Shown here: positions 20,991 through 28,446 of the stretch, piece after piece | Position numbering within the stretch: position 1 is the stretch's first letter | How the letters are laid out: each line of letters begins with the position of its first letter | NCBI GenBank assembly: GCA_036676475.1 | Contig: JAKFCU010000058.1 | Span: 1 to 30,913 of the forward strand | Length of the DNA stretch: 30,913 bases | From: LC029 sp036676475 | GTDB taxonomy: Bacteria > Bacillota > Bacilli > Aneurinibacillales > RAOX-1 | Direction of reading: 5' to 3' | Program-made: the position numbers and the translations under genes | The notes under the pieces: generated by a model | The model's database searches: none | Seen by the model: the letters and a program-made list of their open reading frames with translations, nothing else | Told to the model about the DNA's origin: nothing

Positions 20991-22520
20991 TTGAAACAGT
21001 TAAAGGAAAGTATGTATCAGTTGATTGTAGAAACATCCACGAACTTACCTCCTGATGTAAGACGTGCTATTGTAAGTGCAAAGAAAAAGGAAGATGCAGG
21101 TACTCGTGCTGCGTTATCTTTAACTACCATCGCGGGTAATATTGAGAGCGCTGAAGTCAATCAGTCTCCGATTTGCCAAGATACGGGAATGCCGACATTC
21201 GAGATCAAAACTCCTGCGGGAACCAATCAAGTAGAAATGAAGAAGATGATAAAAGAAGCAGTTATTCTAGCTACCAAAAATGGTAAGCTTCGACCTAATT
21301 CTGTTGACTCCTTAACAGGGGAAAATTCCGGGGACAATCTAGGTCCGGGAACACCCGTGTTTCATTTTGAACAGTGGGAAAAGGATGAAATCGAAGTCAA
21401 ATTAATATTAAAAGGAGGAGGCTGTGAGAATAAAAATATTCAATACAGTCTTCCAAGTGAAATAGAAGGACTGGGTCGTGCGGGCCGTGATTTAGATGGT
21501 ATTCGTAAATGTATACTTCACAGTGTATACCAAGCTCAGGGACAAGGATGTTCTGCTGGGTTTATTGGAGTAGGAATCGGAGGGGACCGCACCTCCGGAT
21601 ATTCTTTGGCAAAAGAACAGCTGTTTAGAAAAGTAGATGATGTCAATTCCAACCCGGCCTTAGCGGAATTGGAAGATTATATTATGGAAAAAGCCAATGA
21701 ACTAGGAATCGGAACCATGGGATTTGGCGGACAAGCTACCCTATTGGGCTGTAAAATCGGGACTATCAATCGGTTGCCTGCTAGCTTCTATGTTTCTGTT
21801 GCCTACAACTGCTGGGCTTTCCGCCGCCAAGGGGTAACCCTTGATCCACAAACGGGAGACATTACATCCTGGCTTTATAAAGATGGTGAAGTAAAGGTCA
21901 CTTCTGATGAAGACCAAACCAATGACCAAGAACGCAAAGAAGTAATTGTGCTTGAAGCTCCGATTACCGAGGAGAAAATTCGTTCTCTGAAGGTTGGGGA
22001 TGTGGTGGTCATTAATGGTGTTATGCATACTGGCCGAGATGCACTTCATAAATACTTGATGGATCATGATTGTCCTGTGAGTCTAGATGGTGGAGTGATT
22101 TATCACTGTGGGCCGGTTATGCTGAAGGATGAAACTGGAGAATGGCACGTGAAGGCAGCAGGTCCGACCACCAGTATTCGGGAGGAGCCTTACCAAGCTG
22201 ATATTATTAAAAAGTTTGGTATTCGTGCTGTCATCGGAAAAGGTGGAATGGGACCGAAAACTCTTGCCGGCTTGAAAGAGCATGGCGCAGTCTACTTAAA
22301 TGCTATCGGAGGAGCCGCTCAATACTATTCTCAATGTATGGAGAAGGTGGAAGGCGTGGATTTCATGGAATTCGGAATACCTGAAGCTATGTGGCATCTC
22401 AAGGTAAATGGCTTTACCGCGATTGTTACCATGGATGCTCATGGAAACAGCCTTCATGCTGATGTGGAAAAGAGCTCTTTCGAAAAATTAGCCGAATTAA
22501 AAGAACCTGTATTCAAATAA
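20991..22520 (+). CDS. Class I fumarate hydratase
   Basis: A 509-residue, Fe-S dependent fumarase that interconverts fumarate and malate. The N-terminal catalytic half carries ICQDTGMPTF (C62), GGGCENKN (C145), GCSAGFIGVGIGGDRTSGY (C187) and LLGCKIG (C254). Three of these cysteines should hold the 4Fe-4S cluster. The C-terminal half (after about 325) has GDVVVINGVMHTGRDALHKY, AAGPTTSIREEPY and GKGGMGPKT. Both halves are fused, as in FumA/FumB. L-tartrate dehydratase is the alternative. The TTG start lies 8 bases after AGGGG, and an ATG at 21012 is less likely. A plus-strand TATAAT lies at 20944-20949. Most Bacilli use class II FumC, which makes this enzyme notable. Confidence 0.9.
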   Translation: MKQLKESMYQLIVETSTNLPPDVRRAIVSAKKKEDAGTRAALSLTTIAGNIESAEVNQSPICQDTGMPTFEIKTPAGTNQVEMKKMIKEAVILATKNGKLRPNSVDSLTGENSGDNLGPGTPVFHFEQWEKDEIEVKLILKGGGCENKNIQYSLPSEIEGLGRAGRDLDGIRKCILHSVYQAQGQGCSAGFIGVGIGGDRTSGYSLAKEQLFRKVDDVNSNPALAELEDYIMEKANELGIGTMGFGGQATLLGCKIGTINRLPASFYVSVAYNCWAFRRQGVTLDPQTGDITSWLYKDGEVKVTSDEDQTNDQERKEVIVLEAPITEEKIRSLKVGDVVVINGVMHTGRDALHKYLMDHDCPVSLDGGVIYHCGPVMLKDETGEWHVKAAGPTTSIREEPYQADIIKKFGIRAVIGKGGMGPKTLAGLKEHGAVYLNAIGGAAQYYSQCMEKVEGVDFMEFGIPEAMWHLKVNGFTAIVTMDAHGNSLHADVEKSSFEKLAELKEPVFK

Positions 22521-22523
22521 TGG

Positions 22524-22563
22524 AAAAGAAAAGAAGTCCTGCTTGCAGGATTTCTTTTCTTTT
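22524..22563 (+). terminator. Strong terminator after fumarase
   Basis: Nineteen-base arms (22524-22542 and 22545-22563; core GTCCTGC-TT-GCAGGAT) with one wobble pair, followed by more Ts. Confidence 0.9.
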
Positions 22564-22693
22564 TTGTATAGTCAAAGAAGTTGTCTGCATTATTCCAAAA
22601 AAAAAAGGCGAGTGGCAGACCCGGTAGATTGAAATTCAAAGTGATGAGTGGGATACTATAATATGGAAGATTATCTAGATGGGAGCGCGATCG

Positions 22694-23761
22694 ATGAATT
22701 GGCAAATGGATCTATGGAAAGCTTTAACGGAAGCCCCTGGAGCTCCAGGCTTCGAGGGACCTGTTCGCAGCATCATGACGCAATATCTTACCCCCTACTC
22801 AGAAAAATTAGTACAGGATAATTTGGGAAGTATTTTCGGTGTGAAGACAGGGGATTCGGATGGTCCGACGCTTATGGTTGCCGGCCATATGGATGAGGTT
22901 GGCTTCATGGTTACCCGAATCAATGAAAACGGGTTTATCCAATTTCAGACTCTTGGAGGATGGTGGGGCCAGGTCCTCTTGGCTCAAAGAGTAGAAATCA
23001 TTACGGATAAAGGACCTGTACAAGGTGTAATTAGTTCCATTCCACCACATGTTCTTACTGATGATGCAAGAAATAAACCGATGCCCATTAAAAATATGTT
23101 TATTGATATTGGAGCGGATAATAAAGAGGATGCGAAACGAGTAGGCATTAAGCCTGGTCAGCCTATTCTTCCTGTTTGCCCTTTTACGGTGATGGCCAAT
23201 GAGCAAAAAGTCATGGCGAAAGCATGGGATAATCGCTATGGGTGTGCCCTGAGTATTGAATTGCTGAAAGAACTGCAAAATGTGAGTCATCCCAATATCG
23301 TCTATTCCGGGGCTACCGTTCAGGAGGAAGTTGGTCTACGTGGGGCAGCGACAGCGGCTAATATGATTGAACCCGATTTATTCATTGCACTAGATGCTAG
23401 TCCAGCAGGAGATATTCCTGGAGTGGAGGAGGGAATGGGCAAGCTAGGCGGTGGATTGCTCATGCGCATCTTGGATCGTACCATGGTGACTCTTCCTGGA
23501 TTGCGGGACTACGTTATTGACTTATGTGAAGCAGAAGAAATCCCATACCAATTTTTCATCTCCCAAGGAGGTACGGATGCGGGGCGGGTTCACACTTCAG
23601 GAAGTGGGGTTCCATCTCTTGTGATTGGTATTCCAGCACGATACATCCATAGTCATGCTGCCATTATTCATAAATCCGATTATGAAGCGGCGAAGAAGCT
23701 TCTTCTCAGCTTGGTCAAGAAGATGGATAGAGCAACAATAGAAAAGATCAAAAGTAGATAA
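22694..23761 (+). CDS. M42-family metallo-aminopeptidase (YsdC-like)
   Basis: A 355-residue di-metal peptidase of the M42 (glutamyl aminopeptidase/endoglucanase M) family that trims peptides in the cytoplasm. Metal and catalytic residues are visible: AGHMDEVG (H65, D67), AWDNRYG (D179), QEEVGLRG (E211, E212), LDASPAGD (D234) and YIHSHAA (H319). The PDZ-like or tetrahedral insertion typical of the family lies between 75 and 165. I chose the ATG at 22694, 8 bases after GGGAG. A longer frame begins at 22679 on top of that site. The next gene follows after 30 bases and may share the transcript. Confidence 0.92.
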   Translation: MNWQMDLWKALTEAPGAPGFEGPVRSIMTQYLTPYSEKLVQDNLGSIFGVKTGDSDGPTLMVAGHMDEVGFMVTRINENGFIQFQTLGGWWGQVLLAQRVEIITDKGPVQGVISSIPPHVLTDDARNKPMPIKNMFIDIGADNKEDAKRVGIKPGQPILPVCPFTVMANEQKVMAKAWDNRYGCALSIELLKELQNVSHPNIVYSGATVQEEVGLRGAATAANMIEPDLFIALDASPAGDIPGVEEGMGKLGGGLLMRILDRTMVTLPGLRDYVIDLCEAEEIPYQFFISQGGTDAGRVHTSGSGVPSLVIGIPARYIHSHAAIIHKSDYEAAKKLLLSLVKKMDRATIEKIKSR

Positions 23762-23791
23762 TCCTAGTAATAATCGAAAGTAGGTATCAGC

Positions 23792-24292
23792 GTGCATAAC
23801 CTGTATCTGCATAAAAAAAATGACTTATCCAGTTCGGTGGAGTATACCTATCGATTTGACGAACATACCTATTCTCCTGCCAATCAGATTCTCACTCGTT
23901 TATTCCGTCAGATGATTTTAGCGGTTGAAGAGAATTTAGAGGAGTTAGAAGTGGAATATATAGATGCCCATATGGCAAAAATGCTGGGTTTACGGCGTTC
24001 TCAAGAGGTTCTAGAACTGTTGGGAGCGAAAAGAGGTCAGGTTCAGGAAAATAAAAAAGGGAATTTTGTACTAAGTCGAACCTTTCGAGTACCCCTAACA
24101 AAGGATGCCTTGCTTTATTTCAAGAGGATCCAGGATTTAGAGGAGCTTAACGCTTACCGCATGTTTGCTGGTTATCAGGTTAAGGTAGAAGTATATTTTG
24201 CAAAAACGATAAAAGCTTATCTTTCCCACGAAGAAGAAGCAAAATTTATGGAGCTGTTAAGGGAAGAACGTATTCCGATAAAAGTGCTCTAG
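23792..24292 (+). CDS. Unknown 166-residue protein
   Basis: I do not recognise this protein. It is soluble, charged and mixed alpha/beta, with segments such as QILTRLFRQMILAVEENLEE and FRVPLTKDALLYFKRIQDLE. The start is a GTG, 7 bases after AGTAGG, and it lies 30 bases after the aminopeptidase stop, so an operon is likely. A candidate small RNA or terminator region follows. It has no cysteines, no membrane segments and no obvious catalytic motif. Confidence 0.55.
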   Translation: MHNLYLHKKNDLSSSVEYTYRFDEHTYSPANQILTRLFRQMILAVEENLEELEVEYIDAHMAKMLGLRRSQEVLELLGAKRGQVQENKKGNFVLSRTFRVPLTKDALLYFKRIQDLEELNAYRMFAGYQVKVEVYFAKTIKAYLSHEEEAKFMELLREERIPIKVL

Positions 24293-24334
24293 GAAGGATT
24301 AATAAAAGATTTTATTCATAAATGTAAAATATGA

Positions 24335-24446
24335 TTGTAATATGTCATATTTTGTTATATCCTAGTAATATGAACCATTCGGTACAACCCTAATGGTTGA
24401 GAGTTATGATTGGACCCAGATGAGTCATCTGGGTCTTTTTTTTTTA
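24335..24446 (+). ncRNA. Candidate short transcript with two hairpins
   Basis: TTGTAA (24335-24340), a 17-base spacer and TATCCT (24358-24363) give a plausible promoter. The predicted roughly 75-nt RNA has a hairpin with AACCAT (24373-24378) and ATGGTT (24393-24398), a single-stranded GAGAGTTATGATT, and a GACCCAGA/TCTGGGTC terminator with ten Ts (24413-24446). It contains no ORF. It may simply be the terminator of the preceding gene. Confidence 0.3.
24413..24446 (+). terminator. Intrinsic terminator
   Basis: GACCCAGATGA and TCATCTGGGTC arms followed by TTTTTTTTTT. It is the strongest T-run in the window and lies just before an interspersed repeat. Confidence 0.92.
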
Positions 24447-24497
24447 TACTTATTGGAAAGTATTATACGCATAAGGCTACGCAAAGTAGCTTTCTTA
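24447..24497 (+). repeat. 50-bp interspersed repeat, consensus-like copy
   Basis: TACTTATTGGAAAGTATTAT, then ACGCATAAGGCTACGCAAAG and TAGCTTTCTTA. Its last three bases are the stop codon of the minus-strand gene at 24495. Confidence 0.9.
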
Positions 24498-24986
24498 CAT
24501 TATTTCAAATTTAATAATTCCTTTGATTGGTTGTTCCTGATTACTGCCATCTCCATAGATTAGATGAATGGGTCCGTTTTCCCGAATCGGTTTGCCATCA
24601 AGGGCGAAGCAAAGGATACTGCCTAAGGCTTCCTGCATGGATAATGTTATCTGTTCTGTGGATGACAAATGACAGATGACAGATGAGGCTGTATCTTGGG
24701 GCTTTGCATTGGCCAAGAAGGGGGCAAAAGGAATTCCCCAATCTCCTGATATATCTTTTTTATGTACAAAAATCTGTTCACTTTCCTTCGTCGGTACAAA
24801 TCCTTCACTAAGCTCTTTGTCCCATTGTTTTCCTATCTTTTCCTGGTATGCAAGGGCTTCATCTTCTACAGGATGATTTTTGAAGAATTCATCCAGTCTT
24901 TTTTTTCGATCATCAAAAATCCAAACACCGGGATCTAGGGTAATCGTGTGATAGACATTTCCAGTAATCAATATAACATCTGACAT
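24495..24986 (-). CDS. Unknown 163-residue Firmicute protein
   Basis: The pattern GNVYHTITLDPGVWIFDDRK, then SGDWGIPFAPFLANAKP and GPIHLIYGDGSNQEQPIKGI seems conserved among Bacilli from memory, but I cannot name a function with confidence. It is soluble and mixed alpha/beta, with two cysteines (C104 and C125). The stop codon TAA coincides with the start of an interspersed repeat, so the repeat supplies the translation stop. It is divergent from ylaN with its own short promoter region. Confidence 0.65.
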   Translation of the reverse strand: MSDVILITGNVYHTITLDPGVWIFDDRKKRLDEFFKNHPVEDEALAYQEKIGKQWDKELSEGFVPTKESEQIFVHKKDISGDWGIPFAPFLANAKPQDTASSVICHLSSTEQITLSMQEALGSILCFALDGKPIRENGPIHLIYGDGSNQEQPIKGIIKFEIM

Positions 24987-25132
24987 CTCATTCTCTCCAT
25001 TTCCATTGTTGATCTGAGCCTAGTTTACCATACTCCATATAAATAAATAAAAAACGTATTAATTTTTGATCTTTTCTTCGGAATAGAATATGATAGACTT
25101 ATAAATAGAATGTTAAGGGATAAGGAGGGAAA

Positions 25133-25426
25133 TTGAAATTGCCGCCAGAAACCGCAATTGAAATTCAGCAGAAGGCAATAGAAATGTTGCAGGCAGATGC
25201 AGATAAGATTTTAAAGCTAATCGAGGTTCAGATGAAAAATTTTACCATGCCTCAATGCCCTCTCTATGAAGAAGTACTAGATACCCAAATGTTCGGATTA
25301 TCAAGAGAAATCGATTTTGCAGTCCGCTTACATCTGATTCAAGAAGATACAGGTAGACGTATTTTGCAGGAATTGGAAAGAAGGCTGAATGAGTTAGATA
25401 GCTTGTATGAAAATCAGGAATTATAA
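25133..25426 (+). CDS. ylaN: YlaN-like protein (DUF1507)
   Basis: A 97-residue helical protein. MPQCPLYEEVLDTQMFGLSR, then EIDFAVRLHLI, is nearly identical to the core of B. subtilis YlaN. YlaN is important for growth under iron limitation and has been reported to bind iron and to act on Fur. The start is a TTG behind AAGGAGG. A second TTG two codons later is equally well spaced, so the N-terminus is uncertain by two residues. In B. subtilis ylaN lies directly beside ftsW. Here ftsW is 1.8 kb away on the other strand, with sleB and an Asp23-type gene in between. Confidence 0.92.
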   Translation: MKLPPETAIEIQQKAIEMLQADADKILKLIEVQMKNFTMPQCPLYEEVLDTQMFGLSREIDFAVRLHLIQEDTGRRILQELERRLNELDSLYENQEL

Positions 25427-25430
25427 TAGG

Positions 25431-25454
25431 GTCCCTCAAAGTAGGGGCTTTTTT
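25431..25454 (+). terminator. Terminator of ylaN
   Basis: GTCCCT and AGGGGC (with one wobble) followed by TTTTTTAT, immediately after the ylaN stop. Confidence 0.65.
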
Positions 25455-25458
25455 ATGT

Positions 25459-25510
25459 TTATTGGAAAGTGTAATACGCATAAGGCTACGCCAAGTAGCT
25501 TTATGCGTAT
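25459..25510 (+). repeat. 50-bp interspersed repeat, palindromised copy
   Basis: The left part is normal (TTATTGGAAAGTGTAATACG). The right end is replaced by an inverted copy of the middle, giving 16-base arms at 25474-25489 and 25495-25510 with one mismatch around GCCAA. It lies about 150 bases beyond the sleB stop. Confidence 0.85.
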
Positions 25511-25516
25511 AAAAAA

Positions 25517-25541
25517 TAGGAAAGAGGGTTTCTCTTTCCTA
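25517..25541 (-). terminator. Terminator of sleB
   Basis: TAGGAAAGAG and CTCTTTCCTA form the stem. Minus-strand TTTTTTATAC follows. It lies about 120 bases past the sleB stop, and the space between holds nothing else I can see. Confidence 0.7.
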
Positions 25542-25663
25542 ATTTGCTGAAAGGTATAACCAGACGTCCATTTCGTGGTAGGTGTCTGTTATTTTCCTTA
25601 TATCTTATGCAGGATTACTAAAAGAAGTGAATTCGGTAAAATGACCAACTACCTCTTTATCCT

Positions 25664-26392
25664 TTATCTACAGAAAATATGCTTTCCAATTTTCTTTATT
25701 TGCGGACGACTCCAAATCCAAGCGGACGTTGCCGTGTCCGGATTAAAATAATAGATAGCCCCTCCTGTTGGATCCCAGCCATTTAAAGCATCTTTGACCG
25801 CTTTTTTAGCATTGGCATTAGGGGTCAGCCAAATTTGTCCATCAGCGACAGCGGTGAAGGCGCGAGGCTCAAAAATAACGCCGGACGGCGTGCTGGGAAA
25901 GGAAGCACTTTCTACCCGATTGATAATCACGGCAGCCACAGCTACTTGTCCCACATAGGGCTCTCCACGGGCCTCCCCATACACGGCATTGGCCATCATT
26001 TTGATATCATTATCCGACATGCCATGAGTCTTGTATCTTGTCCCGCTTGGTTTAGGTGATTGGCGGCCTGATGAGGATTTTGGTTTCCAATTTTTCGTAG
26101 CCTTCCATAACTTTAATTTGGTTTGGGATCCTACCGTTCCATCTACCTTTATTCCAAATTTGTATTGAAAATTTCGTACCGCCCAGTAAGTACCCCAGCC
26201 AAATTTCCCATCAATTTTTCCTTTATAATAACCGAGATGCTTTAGTCTGCCCTGTAGCTCCCAGACGTCTCCTCCGACTGCTCCACGCTTGATCGTTCCT
26301 TTACCAAAGACATCTTCTGTTGAAGAAGCCCATATTCCAAGGCTTGAAACAATCAAGGCAAGGAACATAAAAATCAAGATGTTTTTTTTCAT
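25664..26392 (-). CDS. sleB: Spore cortex-lytic enzyme SleB
   Basis: A 242-residue exported lytic transglycosylase that degrades spore cortex peptidoglycan during germination. A signal peptide (residues 1-23) comes first. A peptidoglycan-binding domain of the YHSL repeat type follows (35-97: GGDVWELQGRLKHLGYYKG ... GTVGSQTKLKLWK). A Ser/Pro/Lys-rich linker leads into the hydrolase domain (125-242) with E140 in NAVYGEARGEP as the catalytic glutamate. AAAGGAGG precedes the ATG. In Bacillus sleB is followed by ypeB, which SleB needs for stability. Here no ypeB adjoins it. It could also be a SleB paralogue with a vegetative role. Confidence 0.9.
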   Translation of the reverse strand: MKKNILIFMFLALIVSSLGIWASSTEDVFGKGTIKRGAVGGDVWELQGRLKHLGYYKGKIDGKFGWGTYWAVRNFQYKFGIKVDGTVGSQTKLKLWKATKNWKPKSSSGRQSPKPSGTRYKTHGMSDNDIKMMANAVYGEARGEPYVGQVAVAAVIINRVESASFPSTPSGVIFEPRAFTAVADGQIWLTPNANAKKAVKDALNGWDPTGGAIYYFNPDTATSAWIWSRPQIKKIGKHIFCR

Positions 26393-26689
26393 TTTGTTAT
26401 TTTTCCTCCTTTATGTATATTTAGATCATAAACTAGCAAAGGATTGGATATAATCTTATACTTATCGGAAAATATAATACGTATAAGGCAAAGCCAGTAG
26501 CTTTCTTATTTTTAGCTAATGTCCTGGAAATAATGTGTACAGAGGGATAAATAGGATATTTTTTTATAGGATAAAAGGATTTCATAGCTAGAATATAGAA
26601 ATTACATCTAAAGAAAGAAATTCAGTGAATTTAGTTCCATGCGCCCATAGTGGGGAATAAAATAGAACAGGTGAAAAGGAGGGCTTACC
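26393..26689. other. Intergenic between sleB and Asp23-type gene
   Basis: A divergent spacer of about 300 bases. It holds the sleB ribosome binding site and promoter area (no clear sigma-G motif seen), one interspersed repeat (26459-26508) and the leader of the Asp23-type gene. No credible small ORF was found. Confidence 0.5.
26459..26508 (+). repeat. 50-bp interspersed repeat, diverged copy
   Basis: TACTTATCGGAAAATATAAT, then ACGTATAAGGCAAAGCCAG and TAGCTTTCTTA. The central GGCAAAGCC forms its own small hairpin. It lies between divergent genes. Confidence 0.85.
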
Positions 26690-27085
26690 TTGGCTGATCT
26701 GAAGGATAGAGGTAAAGTGAAAATTGCTGATGATGTAGTGGCTGTGATTGCAGCTATAGCTGCCGCTGAAATAGAAGGCGTAGCGAGTATGTCTAGCGGG
26801 ATCGTTGAGGGTTTTGCACGCAGAGTGAGTGGAAAAAGCGTCCACAAAGGTGTTCATGTCGAAGTTGGAGAAGTCGAAACAGCGATTGACCTTCAAGTCA
26901 TCCTCTACTACGGAGCTAAAATTGATGAAGTTTGCCGAAAACTCCAATATCATGTGAGAGATGCCGTGGAAACCATGACTGGACTTAGCGTGGTGGAAGT
27001 TAACATAAAGGTAGAAGGGGTGGAATTTAAAGGTAAAGAAGAGAAGCCCCCAGTAATGATGGAAGAAACATACCGCATAAAATAG
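26690..27085 (+). CDS. Asp23/Gls24 family envelope-stress protein
   Basis: A 131-residue Asp23 (DUF322) domain protein. VKIADDVVAVIAAIAAAEIEGVASM is the N-terminal signature, followed by KGVHVEVGEVETAIDLQVILYYGAKI and the helical VRDAVETMTGLSVVEVNIKV. Family members (YloU, YqhY, AmaP partners) act at the cell envelope or in the control of fatty-acid synthesis. The start is a TTG after AGGAGGG. It stands alone with a very strong terminator. I cannot say which paralogue it is. Confidence 0.9.
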   Translation: MADLKDRGKVKIADDVVAVIAAIAAAEIEGVASMSSGIVEGFARRVSGKSVHKGVHVEVGEVETAIDLQVILYYGAKIDEVCRKLQYHVRDAVETMTGLSVVEVNIKVEGVEFKGKEEKPPVMMEETYRIK

Positions 27086-27158
27086 AAAAGTCTTTCCGCT
27101 ACGAGTAATCCCCCTTGAATTGAAAGTTAAGGGGAGTCGGTATAGCGGAAAGACTTTT
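27086..27158 (+). terminator. Long two-stem terminator
   Basis: A perfect 16-base stem, 27086-27101 and 27143-27158 (AAAAGTCTTTCCGCTA / TAGCGGAAAGACTTTT), holds an inner CCCCTT/AAGGGG hairpin. ATTTT follows. It lies between convergent genes. Confidence 0.85.
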
Positions 27159-27165
27159 ATTTTAA

Positions 27166-27216
27166 TACTTAGTAGGAAAGTATTATACGCATAAGGCTAC
27201 GCTAGTAGCTTTCTTA
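27166..27216 (+). repeat. 50-bp interspersed repeat, consensus-like copy
   Basis: TACTTAGTAGGAAAGTATTA, then TACGCATAAGGCTACGCTAG and TAGCTTTCTTA. It abuts the stop codon (27217-27219) of the minus-strand ftsW-type gene. Confidence 0.9.
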
Positions 27217-28362
27217 TCAGGAGCTGATGGTTTGTTTTACTAACATTTTTTGTTTATAGGATTCCCTAGAGATACTGAGTATAATCCCCATACTTGTCAT
27301 ACATACCATTAAAGAAGAACCACCATAGCTTATAAACGGTAAAGGAACCCCTGTAATGGGAATGGTACCGGTAACGCCGCCGATATTAATCAAAGACTGA
27401 ATGGAAATCATACTTACCACTCCGATTCCCACTAGAATGCCAAAAATATCTTCACATTTTAACGTAATATGGATAATCCTCCATAAAAATAAAAGAAAAA
27501 ATAGAATATATAGGGAGCATCCAACAAAACCGAATTCTTCAGCCATGACAGAGAAGATAAAATCAGTTTGAGGGTAAGGGAGATAAAGAAATTTTTGGAT
27601 GCTTTTTCCGAATCCTACACCATCGATTCCTCCATGCCCCATAGCATAAAGGGATTGAATCAAATGGTAACCTGTGCCCAGTCCATTCATTCCATCATTC
27701 CATGGATTCCAGAAGGTAGTTAATCTAGCCACGCGATAGGGTTCAGATAAGGCAAAGGCAATCATCAGGAGAAATCCGGCTAGGCAAAGGTAACCCAAAT
27801 GCTTTAAATTTGCCCCTCCCGAAAACATGACGACAACGGCTGTAAGCAATACAATGGCACCTGTCCCGAAATCAGGTTGGGCCGCAATCGCTAAACAAAA
27901 GGTGGCCGTGACGGCTAATGCGGGGAAGAGTCCAATTTTCCATAAGCGAAATCGATCCTTTTTTTTGGCGATAAGACCAGAGAGATAGATGATGAGTCCT
28001 AATTTTGCTATTTCCGCCGGTTGAAGAGTGAAACCTAGATTTATCCAACTTCGGGCTCCATTTATTCTCATTCCCAATGGAGTGAAAACTAAAAATAATA
28101 GCACTAAAGAGATTACAGCAATCAAGGAAAAATTCCTTTTATATACTGGGTAAGGAACATTCATTGCGAACAGCATTCCGGCAAAACCAAGGAATGCCCA
28201 TAATATCTGCTTTTTTACAAAATACAGGCTGTCATTTTGATAATTTTGATCATAATAGGCGAGAATATAGCTGGCACTAAACACCATCACAATACCAAAT
28301 CCTACCAGAGTCAATGTCATAAATAATAATAAAAAATCAGGCATTCCCCTCGATTTTTCCAT
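27217..28362 (-). CDS. FtsW/SpoVE-type peptidoglycan glycosyltransferase
   Basis: A 381-residue polytopic SEDS protein (about ten membrane helices) that polymerises lipid II at division or spore-septum sites with a partner class B PBP. Key marks are FSASY (28-32), NGARSWINLG and LQPAEIAKL (101-121), the catalytic-type D164 in AQPDFGTG, and ITGVPLPFISYGGSSL near the C-terminus. These fit FtsW/SpoVE better than RodA. The ATG follows GAGAGGG. FtsW is favoured by the nearby ylaN, since the two are neighbours in B. subtilis, but SpoVE cannot be excluded. The gene ends against an interspersed repeat. Confidence 0.9.
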   Translation of the reverse strand: MEKSRGMPDFLLLFMTLTLVGFGIVMVFSASYILAYYDQNYQNDSLYFVKKQILWAFLGFAGMLFAMNVPYPVYKRNFSLIAVISLVLLFLVFTPLGMRINGARSWINLGFTLQPAEIAKLGLIIYLSGLIAKKKDRFRLWKIGLFPALAVTATFCLAIAAQPDFGTGAIVLLTAVVVMFSGGANLKHLGYLCLAGFLLMIAFALSEPYRVARLTTFWNPWNDGMNGLGTGYHLIQSLYAMGHGGIDGVGFGKSIQKFLYLPYPQTDFIFSVMAEEFGFVGCSLYILFFLLFLWRIIHITLKCEDIFGILVGIGVVSMISIQSLINIGGVTGTIPITGVPLPFISYGGSSLMVCMTSMGIILSISRESYKQKMLVKQTISS

Positions 28363-28446
28363 TTTACCCTCTCCCGCAGATAGAATGGGAAAAGAGGGGA
28401 GACCCCCTCTTTAAACACTTATCAGAATTGATTTGCAGCTAAAAAA

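Noticed and set aside
24361..24446. A known riboswitch upstream of the minus-strand gene at 24495
   Set aside because: The structure reads on the plus strand, towards the 3' end of that gene, and matches no riboswitch consensus I know.
9832..27216. CRISPR array
   Set aside because: The repeats are scattered singly between genes over 17 kb, in both orientations and with variable sequence. There are no regular spacers and no cas genes.
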